Origin: an uncultured Pseudomonadota bacterium
Lineage (GTDB): Bacteria; Pseudomonadota; Gammaproteobacteria; Steroidobacterales; Steroidobacteraceae
Direction of reading: 5' to 3'
Length of the DNA stretch: 64,000 nucleotides
Assembly: GCA_903884235.1 (NCBI GenBank)
Contig: CAISEB010000012.1
Span: 186,001 to 250,000 of the forward strand
The position numbers and the translations under genes are program-made. Each line of letters begins with the position of its first letter. Within the stretch, counting starts at the first letter, position 1. Of the stretch, positions 16,490-24,977 are shown piece after piece. Under the pieces are notes generated by a model that saw only the letters and a program-made list of their open reading frames with translations, was not told the origin of the DNA and ran no database searches.

Positions 16490-17479
16490 ATGAAGCTTGC
16501 GAGCCTGCGCCACGGCCGTGACGGACGACTGGTCGTCGTCGATGCGGACCTCAGGTCGTTCGCCCCGACCGGCGGCATCGCCGCGACGCTGCAGGACGCG
16601 CTCGACGACTGGGCGCGCTGCGCGCCCCGCCTGCGCGACGTGGCTGCCGCACTCGATGCCCACCAGGCCAAGGACGCGCTCCCCTTCGAACCTGCGGCCT
16701 GCGCCGCGCCCCTGCCGCGCGCCTACCACTGGGTCGACGGCTCCGCCTACGTCAACCACGTCGAGCTCGTGCGCAAGGCGCGCGGCGCCGAGATGCCGGC
16801 CTCGTTCTGGACCGACCCGCTCGTCTACCAGGGCGGCGGCGACGATTTCCTCGGGCCCACCGACGACGCCCCGTTCGCGAGCGAGGACTGGGGCATCGAC
16901 TTCGAGGCCGAGGTCGCGGTCGTGACCGGCGACGTGCCGATGGGCTCCACCGCGGACGAGGTCCGCCAGCGCAACGACATCCGTCTCGTGATGCTGGCCA
17001 ACGACTGGAGCCTCAGGAACCTGATCCCGGGCGAACTCGCCAAGGGTTTCGGGTTCTACCAGTCGAAGCCGGCCACGGCGTTCTCGCCGGTCGCCGTGAC
17101 CCCGGACGAGCTCGGCGAGGCCTGGCGCGACAGCCGGGTCCACCTGCCGCTCGTGAGCACGCTCAACGGCACGCCGTTCGGCCAGCCTGATGCCGGGACC
17201 GACATGACGTTCGATTTCGCCCAACTCATCGCCCACTGTGCCAAGACCCGCAACCTGCGCGCCGGCACGGTCGTCGGTTCCGGAACCGTATCCAACTACG
17301 ATCGCAGCCGCGGCTCGGCCTGCATCGCCGAGCGCCGGATGCTGGAGCAGATCGACGGCGGCGAGGCGCGGACCCCGTTCATGCGCTTCGGCGATCGGGT
17401 CCGGATCGAGATGCTGGACGGGGCCGGACGCACGGTCTTCGGTGCGATCGACCAGCAGGTGATCCGCCCCTGGCGCTGA
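16490..17479 (+). CDS. fahA: fumarylacetoacetate hydrolase
   Basis: A 329-residue FAH-fold hydrolase that splits fumarylacetoacetate into fumarate and acetoacetate, the last step of tyrosine catabolism. Metal-binding residues are in DWGIDFEAEVAVV, with further FAH motifs LANDWSLRN, GKGFGFYQSKPATAFSPV-like segment and GTVVGSGTVSNYD. The start at 16490 (MKLASLR) follows GGAGG by six bases; an earlier in-frame start would overlap hmgA and is less likely. It forms an operon with hmgA. The acetoacetate product could enter acetyl-CoA metabolism through the thiolases encoded across the palindrome. Confidence 0.92.
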   Translation: MKLASLRHGRDGRLVVVDADLRSFAPTGGIAATLQDALDDWARCAPRLRDVAAALDAHQAKDALPFEPAACAAPLPRAYHWVDGSAYVNHVELVRKARGAEMPASFWTDPLVYQGGGDDFLGPTDDAPFASEDWGIDFEAEVAVVTGDVPMGSTADEVRQRNDIRLVMLANDWSLRNLIPGELAKGFGFYQSKPATAFSPVAVTPDELGEAWRDSRVHLPLVSTLNGTPFGQPDAGTDMTFDFAQLIAHCAKTRNLRAGTVVGSGTVSNYDRSRGSACIAERRMLEQIDGGEARTPFMRFGDRVRIEMLDGAGRTVFGAIDQQVIRPWR

Positions 17480-17564
17480 GATCGGCCGCGGCGGAGTGGT
17501 GCCGGCGGGCGCGCTCGCGCAAAATGGGGTCCCGGCCCCCGCCGTCCGAGGACTCGCGCGCGCC

Positions 17565-18236
17565 ATGACCCAGATCCGGACCGATTCGATCGAACTCGCG
17601 GCCGCCGACGGCCATCGCCTGGACGCCTTCCGGGCGCAGCCGGCGGGCACGCCCCGCGGTGGCGTGGTCGTCGTGCAGGAGATCTTCGGGGTCAATCGCC
17701 ACATCGAGGCCGTCACCCGGACCTATGCCGAGGCCGGCTTCGTCGCGATCGCCCCGGCGCTGTTCGACCGCCTGCAGCGCCGCGCGGACGTTCCGTACAC
17801 GGACGTCCCCGCCGGCCGGGCGCTGAAGGACGCCAGCAAGACCGAGCAGGTCCTGCTCGACCTGAAGGCCGCGATCGACGCCGTCGCCGATGCGGGCCGG
17901 GTCGGCATCGTCGGCTACTGTTGGGGCGGCACGATGGCCTACGTCGCGGCCTGCCACCTGCCGCTGTCCGCGGCCGTCTGCTACTACGGCGCGCAGATCG
18001 CGCTGAACCTCGAGCGCACGCCGAAGTGCCCGACCATGTTCCACTTCGGCGAGCGCGACGCGTCGATCCCCGCGGCCGACATCGAGCGCATCCGCAAGGC
18101 CTACCCTCTCGGCCACTACCACGTGTACCCGGCCGATCACGGCTTCAACTGCACCGAACGGCCGATGTTCCACGCGCCGAGCGCGGCACTCGCGCTCGAG
18201 CGCAGCGTCGAATTCCTCCACCGTCACGTCGGCTGA
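17565..18236 (+). CDS. dienelactone hydrolase family protein
   Basis: A 223-residue alpha/beta hydrolase of the DLH family. The likely triad is Cys119 in GYCWGG, Asp165 in GERDASIP and His192 in DHGFN, with Glu39 in VVQEIFGV matching the residue that primes the cysteine in classical enzymes. Classical members hydrolyse dienelactone in chloroaromatic degradation, but many homologues are general esterases, so the substrate is open. It lies 85 bases behind fahA and 64 before gabD in the same direction. ATG at 17565 was chosen because the conserved domain begins about ten residues later. No strong ribosome binding site is seen. Confidence 0.88.
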   Translation: MTQIRTDSIELAAADGHRLDAFRAQPAGTPRGGVVVVQEIFGVNRHIEAVTRTYAEAGFVAIAPALFDRLQRRADVPYTDVPAGRALKDASKTEQVLLDLKAAIDAVADAGRVGIVGYCWGGTMAYVAACHLPLSAAVCYYGAQIALNLERTPKCPTMFHFGERDASIPAADIERIRKAYPLGHYHVYPADHGFNCTERPMFHAPSAALALERSVEFLHRHVG

Positions 18237-18300
18237 CCGACGACGATCCAGCAGGCGCGCGCGAGCCGCGCGCCATTCCACGAGCCCAGCGAGAACGAGC

Positions 18301-19770
18301 ATGACCACGACCCTGACCCTTGCGGACCCGACGCTGCTGCGCGAGCAGTGCTTCATCGATGGCCAGTGGGTGGCCGCCGACGACGGCTCGACCTTCCCCG
18401 TCACCAACCCGGCGACGGGTGCGGTGATCGGCCACGTGCCGCGCTGCGGTGCCGGCGAGACGCGTCGCGCGATCGAAGCGGCGAAGAAGGCCATGGCTGG
18501 CTGGGCCGCGACGCCGGCGAAGACGCGCGGCAAGATGCTGCGCAAGTTCGCGGACCTCATGATGGCGAACGCCGAGGACCTCGGCCGCCTGATGACCGCC
18601 GAGCAGGGCAAGCCGCTCGCCGAGGCCAAGGGCGAGGTCGGCTACGCCGCGTCCTTCTACGAGTGGTTCGGCGAGGAAGGACGCCGGGTCTACGGCGACG
18701 TGATCCCCTCGCCCGCCAACGACAAGCGCCTGCTCGCGCTGCGCCAGCCGGTCGGCGTGGTCGGCGCGATCACGCCCTGGAACTTCCCCGCGGCGATGAT
18801 CACCCGCAAGGCCGGCGCCGCGCTCGCCGCAGGCTGCACCATCGTCATCAAGCCGGCGGAGTCGACGCCGCTGTCGGCGCTCGCGCAGGCGGAACTCGCG
18901 ATCCGGGCGGGCATCCCGCCCGGCGTGTTCAACGTCGTGACCGGCAAGGCCTCGGCGATCGGCGGCGAGCTGACGAGCAACCCGCTGGTCGCGAAGATCA
19001 CGTTCACGGGCTCGACGGAGATCGGCAAGCTGCTGATGTCGCAGTGTGCGGGCACCGTCAAGAAGGTCTCGCTCGAGCTCGGCGGCAACGCGCCGTTCAT
19101 CGTCTTCGAGGACGCCGACCTCGATGCCGCGGTGGTCGGCGCGCTCGCCAGCAAGTATCGCAACACCGGACAGACCTGCGTCTGCGCAAACCGCCTGCTG
19201 GTGCAGGCGAGCGTCCACGACGCCTTCGTCGCGAAGCTCGTCGAGGCGACCAGGAAGCTGCGCGTTGGCGATGGCCTCGCCGGCCCCACCGAACAGGGCC
19301 CGCTGATCGACGCCAAGGCCGTGGCCAAGGTCGAGGAACATGTCGAGGATGCGGTCTCCAAGGGCGCGAAGATCGTGCTCGGCGGCAAGCGCCATGCGCT
19401 CGGTGGCACGTTCTTCGAGCCGACCATCCTCACCGGCGTCACCCCGGCGATGAAGGTCGCGCGCGAGGAGACCTTCGGACCCGTCGCCCCGGTGTTCAAG
19501 TTCGAGACCGAGGCCGAGGCGATCCGCATGTCGAACGACACTGAGTTCGGTCTCGCGGCGTACTTCTACACGCGCGACCTGGCGCGCTCGTGGCGCGTCG
19601 CGGAGGCGCTCGAGTACGGCATCGTCGGCCTCAACACCGGCATCATCTCCACGGAGGAGGCGCCGTTCGGCGGCTGGAAGGAGTCGGGCACCGGCCGCGA
19701 GGGCTCGCGCCACGGCATCCTCGACTACACCGAGCTGAAGTACCTCTGCGTCGGCGGCCTGATGCCTTGA
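18301..19770 (+). CDS. gabD: NAD(P)+-dependent succinate-semialdehyde dehydrogenase
   Basis: A 489-residue aldehyde dehydrogenase oxidising succinate semialdehyde to succinate, the usual end of 4-aminobutyrate breakdown. Landmarks are [12 protein letters not shown], the cofactor loop FTGSTEIGK, the general base Glu in [18 protein letters not shown], and the nucleophilic Cys in [11 protein letters not shown]. Length and these motifs fit GabD closely, including the paired Cys-x-Cys at the active site. It overlaps the downstream exporter gene by three bases. GabT is not nearby, so the aldehyde may come from another route, or the enzyme may act on related semialdehydes. Confidence 0.92.
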   Translation: MTTTLTLADPTLLREQCFIDGQWVAADDGSTFPVTNPATGAVIGHVPRCGAGETRRAIEAAKKAMAGWAATPAKTRGKMLRKFADLMMANAEDLGRLMTAEQGKPLAEAKGEVGYAASFYEWFGEEGRRVYGDVIPSPANDKRLLALRQPVGVVGAITPWNFPAAMITRKAGAALAAGCTIVIKPAESTPLSALAQAELAIRAGIPPGVFNVVTGKASAIGGELTSNPLVAKITFTGSTEIGKLLMSQCAGTVKKVSLELGGNAPFIVFEDADLDAAVVGALASKYRNTGQTCVCANRLLVQASVHDAFVAKLVEATRKLRVGDGLAGPTEQGPLIDAKAVAKVEEHVEDAVSKGAKIVLGGKRHALGGTFFEPTILTGVTPAMKVAREETFGPVAPVFKFETEAEAIRMSNDTEFGLAAYFYTRDLARSWRVAEALEYGIVGLNTGIISTEEAPFGGWKESGTGREGSRHGILDYTELKYLCVGGLMP

Positions 19771-20969
19771 ACGGCCGCGCGCTGTCCGAGCGCGCGCTGA
19801 TCGTCCTGCTCGCGGCGATCACTGCCTCGGGCCCGGTGTCGCTCGCGATCTACATGCCGGTCGTGCCGCTGGCACGCTCGGCGTTCGGCGTCAGCGTCGC
19901 CGCGGCGAGCACGACGGTCAGCGCACCCCTGATCGCGTTCGCGATCGGGCTGTTCGCGTACGGGCCGCTGTCGGACCACTACGGGCGGCGGCCGGTGATC
20001 CTCGCCGGCCTCGGGATCTATCTCGCCGGCGTCACAGTCGCGCTCGCGGCGTCCTCGATCGGCATGCTCACCGCCGGTCGCGTGATCGCGGCCCTCGGCA
20101 CGAGCGCCGGTGTCACCGTGGCGCGGGCGGCGATGAGTGACCTCTACGCCCGCGAGCGGATGGCGCACAAGCTCGCGACGCTGACGATGGTCATGGTCAC
20201 CGCCAACGCGCTGGCGCCGGCGGTCGGCGGCGTGCTCGGCGAGGCGTTCGGGTGGCAGTCGGTGTTCGGCGTGCTGCTCGCGTCGGGCGTGCTGATCACG
20301 CTCGCCTCGTGGCGCTGGCTGCCGGAGACGCGCCGCGTGGGCGAGCGCCCCGGCGCGCGTCGGATCCTGGCCGCGACGACCCGGCTCGTGAAGGAACGGG
20401 CGTTCGTCGCGATCGCGCTGCAGAGCGCCGTGATCTACACGGTCTTCTTCGTGTTCGTCGCACTGGTCCCATACGTGTTCAAGAACCTCGGTCGCTCGGC
20501 GGCCGAGTACGGCCTCTGGTACCTGATGATCTCGGTCGGCTACTTCCTCGGCAACTGGTGCGTGTCGCGCTACACCTACCGGTTCGGCGTCGCGCGGATG
20601 ATCGGCTGGGGCATCGCCCTGCAGGCGCTGGCCGGCGTCGCGGGCTGGCTGTTCGCCCTGGCGGGACTCTGGCATCCGTTCTGGATCTTCCTGCCGTGGG
20701 GCGTCATCGGCTTCGCGCAGGGCCTCGCGCTGCCGAACCTCATGGCGAGCGCGGTCGCGCACGCGCCCGGCAATGCCGGGGCGGCGTCGGGCCTGCTCGG
20801 CTTCAGCCAGCAGATCGTCGGCGCGATTGCCGTGCAACTGATGGCGGTCGCCTCGACGACGACGCCGCTGCCGGTCACCGCATTCGTCGGCGGCTGCGCA
20901 GTGCTGTCCTGGCTCGCGATGCGCGCCGGCCCGCGCATGGACGTTCCGCCACCGGCGACGCCGGGCTAG
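19767..20969 (+). CDS. MFS drug-resistance transporter, Bcr/CflA type
   Basis: A 400-residue transporter with twelve predicted helices, in the drug:H+ antiporter-1 group. [22 protein letters not shown] is the loop 2-3 signature, and [15 protein letters not shown] follows motif C-like [14 protein letters not shown]. The first helix begins only about 12 residues from the N-terminus. No ATG is available there; the best start is TTG at 19767, whose bases overlap the gabD stop (TTGA), implying coupling. Substrate unknown. Bcr/CflA proteins export drugs, sulfonamides or cysteine-related compounds. Confidence 0.88.
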   Translation: MNGRALSERALIVLLAAITASGPVSLAIYMPVVPLARSAFGVSVAAASTTVSAPLIAFAIGLFAYGPLSDHYGRRPVILAGLGIYLAGVTVALAASSIGMLTAGRVIAALGTSAGVTVARAAMSDLYARERMAHKLATLTMVMVTANALAPAVGGVLGEAFGWQSVFGVLLASGVLITLASWRWLPETRRVGERPGARRILAATTRLVKERAFVAIALQSAVIYTVFFVFVALVPYVFKNLGRSAAEYGLWYLMISVGYFLGNWCVSRYTYRFGVARMIGWGIALQALAGVAGWLFALAGLWHPFWIFLPWGVIGFAQGLALPNLMASAVAHAPGNAGAASGLLGFSQQIVGAIAVQLMAVASTTTPLPVTAFVGGCAVLSWLAMRAGPRMDVPPPATPG

Positions 20970-20977
20970 ACTCGGGC

Positions 20978-21688
20978 ATGCTCGGTCGCTTCCTCGAACT
21001 GTCCGTTCCCGCGCCACGGATCCTCGAATCCTGGCAGTGGTACCAGCGCCTTGGGTTTGCGCCGACGACCGACGGCGAGGTCTGGGCGCACCGCTACGCG
21101 GCGGTCACGGACGGTCGGATCGCGGTCGGGCTGCACGAGGCGGTGCTCGACGGGGCGTGGCTGACGTGGGTCCTGCCCGGCCTCGCCACGCATGTCGCGC
21201 GGCTCGAGGCGAGCGGTGTCGCCTTCGACGAGCTCACGCTCGGCGACGACCGCTTCCACGAGGCGAGGTTCACGACGCCCGACCGGCACGGTGCGCGCCT
21301 GCTGGAGGCGCGCACCTTCTCGACGCCCACCGCGACGCCGCGCATGCCGCTCGGTTGGTTCGAGGAAATCGCGCTGCCGGTCAGCGACCTCGCGGCGGCG
21401 CGCGACTACTGGGAGACGCTCGGGTTCGTGGCGGCGGCCGAGGGCGAGGAGCCGTGGCCGTGGGTCGGCCTGACCAGCGACACGTTGAGCCTCGCACTGC
21501 ATGCGACGAGCGGCTTCGACGCGCCGGCGCTCGTGTTCAGCAACGACGATCGCGGGGCGCTGGCCGCGCACCTCGCGACCGCGGGCGTGGAACCGGAGAA
21601 GCGACTGCCGCGGGCCGTCGATCCCGCCCGCCACCTGTGGCTGAAGTCGCCGGACGGCACGATCCTCTGGATCGTGCCGCCGCCCTGA
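20978..21688 (+). CDS. tandem-domain VOC (glyoxalase/dioxygenase-fold) protein
   Basis: A 236-residue protein with two VOC-type modules, about residues 3-112 and 122-234. Each begins with the betaalphabeta pattern (LELSVPAPRILESWQWYQRLGF and IALPVSDLAAARDYWETLGF). It could be a dioxygenase, glyoxalase or binding protein; metal ligands cannot be assigned with certainty because the usual His/Glu positions are poorly kept in the first module. It starts eight bases after the Bcr-type gene and is probably co-transcribed. Its stop codon is three bases from that of hemN on the opposite strand. Confidence 0.75.
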   Translation: MLGRFLELSVPAPRILESWQWYQRLGFAPTTDGEVWAHRYAAVTDGRIAVGLHEAVLDGAWLTWVLPGLATHVARLEASGVAFDELTLGDDRFHEARFTTPDRHGARLLEARTFSTPTATPRMPLGWFEEIALPVSDLAAARDYWETLGFVAAAEGEEPWPWVGLTSDTLSLALHATSGFDAPALVFSNDDRGALAAHLATAGVEPEKRLPRAVDPARHLWLKSPDGTILWIVPPP

Positions 21689-21691
21689 AGG

Positions 21692-23104
21692 TCAGACGAC
21701 GCGCGAGAAGCGCGGCTGGGCGCCCGCAGTGGCGGCCTTCTTCAGGTGCGCATCGAACAACATCGCGACATTGCGCATCAGCAGGCGGCCACGCGCGGTG
21801 ATCCTGAGCGAGGGCCCCTCGCGGGCGACGAGATCATCCTTCTCGAGCGGGCCGATCGCCTCGAGCTCGGCGGCGAAATACTCCTCGAAGCGGACCCCGT
21901 GGCGCGCCTCGATCGGCCCGAATTCGAGCCGCGTCGCGCACATCAGCTGCTGGATCACGTCGCGCCGCAGCCGGTCGTCGGGTTCCAGCGCGACGCCGCG
22001 CTGCACGGCGAGGCCGCCCGCGTCGATCATGCGGTAGTACTCCGGCAGCGACTTGGCGTTCTGCGCGTAGGTGTCGCCGACCTTCGAGATCGAGCTGACG
22101 CCGACCGCGATCAGGTCGCACTCCGCGCGCGTCGAATAGCCCTGGAAGTTCCGCTGCAGCGTACCGGCCTGCTGCGCACGCACGAGCTCGTCGGTCGGCA
22201 GCGCGAAGTGGTCCATGCCGATGTAGACGTAGCCGGCCTCGGTCAGCGTCTCGACGGTGAGGCCGAGCAGGCCGAGCTTCTCGGCCGGCGTGATCAGGTC
22301 CTCGAGCTTGATCTGCTTCTGCGGCTTGAACAGGTGCGGCAGGTGCGCGTAGCTGTAGGCCGCGATCCGGTCCGGGCGCGCTGCGATCACGCGCTCGAGC
22401 GTCTTGGCGAACGTCGTGCGGTTCTGGCGTGGCAGGCCGTAGATCAGGTCGATGCTGACCGAATCGATCTGCAGCGCCGGATCGCGCGTCTTGGCGATCA
22501 GCGCGAGCGTCTCCTCGGGCGACTGCACCCGGTTCACGGCGACCTGGACGTCCGGATCGAAGTCCTGCACGCCGAGGCTGACCCGGTTGAAGCCGAGCTT
22601 CGCGAGCACCTCGAGGCGCTCGACCGACACGGTGCGCGGGTCGATCTCGATCGAGTACTCGCGGCCCGGATCGTCACGCAGCGTGAAGTTCTCGCGCATC
22701 TTCGCGAAGACCGCGGCGAGTTCCTCGTCGCTGAAGAAGGTCGGCGTGCCGCCACCGAAGTGCAGCTGGTCGACCGCGCGCGACTTGTCGAATAGCGCGC
22801 CCTGGCGGTCGATCTCGAGGAACAGGCGCTCGAGGTAGGGCTTCGCGCGCTCGTGGTCACGCGTGATGACCTTGTTGCATCCGCAGTAGAAGCACGGGCT
22901 CTCGCAGAACGGCACGTGCACGTAGATCGACAGCGGCTTCGGGTCGCGGCTGTTGCTCTCGCGCGCGGCGGCCTCGTACTCGGCCGTGCCGAAGCCGGCA
23001 TGGAACTGCACGGCCGTCGGATAGGAGGTGTAGCGCGGACCCGGGCCGTCGTAGCGGCGGACGAGGTCGGCGTCGAAGATCGTCGTGGTGGACAGGGCGT
23101 TCAT
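21692..23104 (-). CDS. hemN: oxygen-independent coproporphyrinogen III oxidase
   Basis: A 470-residue radical-SAM enzyme converting coproporphyrinogen III to protoporphyrinogen IX without oxygen. The iron-sulfur ligands are Cys67, Cys71 and Cys74 (CxxxCxxC), followed by Cys76 as in true HemN. PRYTSYPTA near the N-terminus, HFGGGTPTFF and GMDHFALP are HemN-specific, which separates it from HemW. The oxygen-dependent enzyme HemF is encoded at 54.8 kb, so haem can be made with or without oxygen. No FNR/ANR box (TTGAT-N4-ATCAA) was found in the 92 bases upstream; a 6-bp inverted repeat AATCCA-T-TGGATT lies at 23184-23196. Confidence 0.96.
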   Translation of the reverse strand: MNALSTTTIFDADLVRRYDGPGPRYTSYPTAVQFHAGFGTAEYEAAARESNSRDPKPLSIYVHVPFCESPCFYCGCNKVITRDHERAKPYLERLFLEIDRQGALFDKSRAVDQLHFGGGTPTFFSDEELAAVFAKMRENFTLRDDPGREYSIEIDPRTVSVERLEVLAKLGFNRVSLGVQDFDPDVQVAVNRVQSPEETLALIAKTRDPALQIDSVSIDLIYGLPRQNRTTFAKTLERVIAARPDRIAAYSYAHLPHLFKPQKQIKLEDLITPAEKLGLLGLTVETLTEAGYVYIGMDHFALPTDELVRAQQAGTLQRNFQGYSTRAECDLIAVGVSSISKVGDTYAQNAKSLPEYYRMIDAGGLAVQRGVALEPDDRLRRDVIQQLMCATRLEFGPIEARHGVRFEEYFAAELEAIGPLEKDDLVAREGPSLRITARGRLLMRNVAMLFDAHLKKAATAGAQPRFSRVV

Positions 23105-23196
23105 GGAGCGACCGTACCGGGTCCGTTACGCGAGTCGCCACCGGGTAAATACGGACGGTCCTGCGGCACGGCCTAACTCCCTCAATCCATTGGATT

Positions 23197-23943
23197 TCAT
23201 GGCCGGGCCATCGGCGGATCGCCGTCCTGTACGGCGACCAGTCGAAAGCGGACCGCGACCTCGTCGCGCACACGCAGCGCGCCCAGGGCCACACTGTAAG
23301 GCACGAGCCCGAGCGATGTCTGCGCCAGCTCGAACCCGCCGGCGACGACCATCCGACCCTCGGGATCGACCGTGATCGATGTCGGCACCGCGACGTTCGC
23401 GAGGATGCCGCGCACCTCGAGCCGCGCGGCCACGGCCACGGGGCCGGCACCGGCGGGTAGCGTGCCGCTCACCCGGATCACCGGCCATGCGTCCGCCCCG
23501 AGCTGGCTGGCCCCGAGCAGGTGCTCGCGGGTCCCCGCCACGTCGGCGGCGCTTGGCACGGTCGCGAAGTCCACGCCCTCCTCGGCCCGCGCCGCCGCCG
23601 GATCCACGGCGAGCGCGGCGACCGGCACCGTCAGCGCGAAGCGCCCGGCGCACAGCTCGCCGGCCAGGGCGTGGGCGACCAGCACATGATTGTGGCCGAG
23701 CTGCGCGAGCGGCCCGGCGCGGTAGACCAGCACGCGCACGTCCGAGTGCGCGGCGTCGAGGCGCAGGCAGGGGCCGCCGGCCGGTGCAGGCGGCAGCGCC
23801 GCGGCCGCCACCGCGGGACGGGGCGGTCGCGAGCAGGCGGCGAGCGCGAGCAGGCCAAGCACAGCGGCGCCCCAGCGCGCGCTGCTAGACTCCGGCGACT
23901 TCGCAGGATCCCGCCCGCCCACCCGATGATTCCCCCGCCCCAT
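23197..23943 (-). CDS. YceI-like lipoprotein
   Basis: About 248 residues. A hydrophobic N-terminal segment ends in LALAAC followed by Ser, a lipobox, so the protein is probably anchored to the periplasmic face of a membrane. The rest is YceI-like: LDAAHSDVRVLVYRAGPL, GHNHV, and the closing beta strands VRDEVAVRFRLVAV. YceI domains bind long isoprenoid chains in a lipocalin-like barrel. The start is uncertain: ATG at 23943 gives a long polar n-region, and a GTG seven codons later is possible. It is divergent from the symporter-like gene at 23994 and 92 bases upstream of hemN. Confidence 0.7.
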   Translation of the reverse strand: MGRGNHRVGGRDPAKSPESSSARWGAAVLGLLALAACSRPPRPAVAAAALPPAPAGGPCLRLDAAHSDVRVLVYRAGPLAQLGHNHVLVAHALAGELCAGRFALTVPVAALAVDPAAARAEEGVDFATVPSAADVAGTREHLLGASQLGADAWPVIRVSGTLPAGAGPVAVAARLEVRGILANVAVPTSITVDPEGRMVVAGGFELAQTSLGLVPYSVALGALRVRDEVAVRFRLVAVQDGDPPMARP

Positions 23944-23993
23944 CCCGACCGCCCGGGCCCCGAGCGTAGCGCGCCGTCGACCCCGGGGCACGC

Positions 23994-24977
23994 ATGACCC
24001 TCAAGCGCCTGCCCATCGACGGCTTCCTGCTCGCGATGCTCGGCGCGATCGCGGCGGCGATCGCCGCGCCGCGCCTCGGCAGCCACGACGGTCCGCTCTA
24101 CATCGGGCCGGTCAATTCGTTCTTCATCAGCCTCGTGTTCTTCCTGCACGGCGCGGCCATGCCGCTCGCCACGCTCGCCGACGGCGTGCGCGCGGTGCGG
24201 GTGCATGTCCTCGTCCAGGCGACGACCTATGGCGTGTTCCCGCTGCTCGGCGCACTGCTGCTCGCCATCGCCGGGCCTGCGCTGCCGGGCGGACTGGCGC
24301 TCGGCTTCTTCTTCCTGTGCGCGGTGTCCTCGACGATCTCCTCGTGCGTCGCGATGACCGCCGTGGCGCGCGGCAACGTCGCGGCGGCGCTGCTCAACGC
24401 GGCCCTGTCGGGCGTGCTCGGGGTGGTGCTCACGCCGCTCTACGTCGGGCTCGTGGCGGACCGGGCGGGGCTCGGCTTCTCGCTGCCGACGGCGATCGGC
24501 GATGTCGCCCTGAGGGTGCTGCTGCCGCTGCTCGCCGGCCAGCTCGCCCGGCCGCTCGTGGGCGGCTGGCTCGGCCGCCATCGCCGCCTGGTGGGCATCG
24601 TCGATCGCGGCTCGATCATCCTGATCGTCTACGGGGCGTTCTCGGATTCGATCCTCGGCGGGGTCTGGCGGCAGGGTGCGGGCGGGGTCGTGCTGCGGGT
24701 CGTGCTGTTCGCGGTCGTGCTGTTCGCCATCGTCAGCCTGTTCCTGAAGGTGGCGTCGCGCCTGCTGCGCCTGTCGCGGGAGGACGCCATCACCGCGTTC
24801 TACTGTGGCTCCCAGAAGAGCCTCGCCAATGGCCTCGCGGTCGCCCGGGTGCTGTTCGGCGGCGCCTCGGCGCTCGGCTTCATCGTGCTGCCGCTGATCG
24901 TCTACCATCAGGTCCAGCTCATGGTCGGGGTGACGCTCGCGAGGCGCGACGGGATGAGGGACGGAACGACGCGATGA
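23994..24977 (+). CDS. bile acid:sodium symporter-like protein (YfeH type)
   Basis: A 327-residue membrane protein with about ten helices of the SBF-like family. ISLVFFLHGAAMPL and the late motif FYCGSQKSLANGLAVARVLF (family consensus CGS-KSLA-G) mark the YfeH subgroup, whose substrate is unknown. It overlaps the next gene by ATGA at 24974-24977, so the two are coupled. One idea is that it imports an organic acid that the CoA-transferase then activates; this is inference from gene order only. Confidence 0.88.
   Translation: MTLKRLPIDGFLLAMLGAIAAAIAAPRLGSHDGPLYIGPVNSFFISLVFFLHGAAMPLATLADGVRAVRVHVLVQATTYGVFPLLGALLLAIAGPALPGGLALGFFFLCAVSSTISSCVAMTAVARGNVAAALLNAALSGVLGVVLTPLYVGLVADRAGLGFSLPTAIGDVALRVLLPLLAGQLARPLVGGWLGRHRRLVGIVDRGSIILIVYGAFSDSILGGVWRQGAGGVVLRVVLFAVVLFAIVSLFLKVASRLLRLSREDAITAFYCGSQKSLANGLAVARVLFGGASALGFIVLPLIVYHQVQLMVGVTLARRDGMRDGTTR

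Noticed and set aside
20978-21688. Glyoxalase I assignment for the tandem VOC protein
   Set aside because: The metal ligand positions are not convincingly kept, so only the fold is called.
23105-23196. FNR/ANR box before hemN
   Set aside because: No TTGAT-N4-ATCAA-like sequence is present; only a short AATCCA-T-TGGATT repeat that overlaps the upstream gene's stop codon.
24317-24973. Upstream extension of the CoA-transferase frame
   Set aside because: It overlaps the symporter gene in another frame and is Arg-rich; ATG 24974 with ATGA coupling is the natural start.
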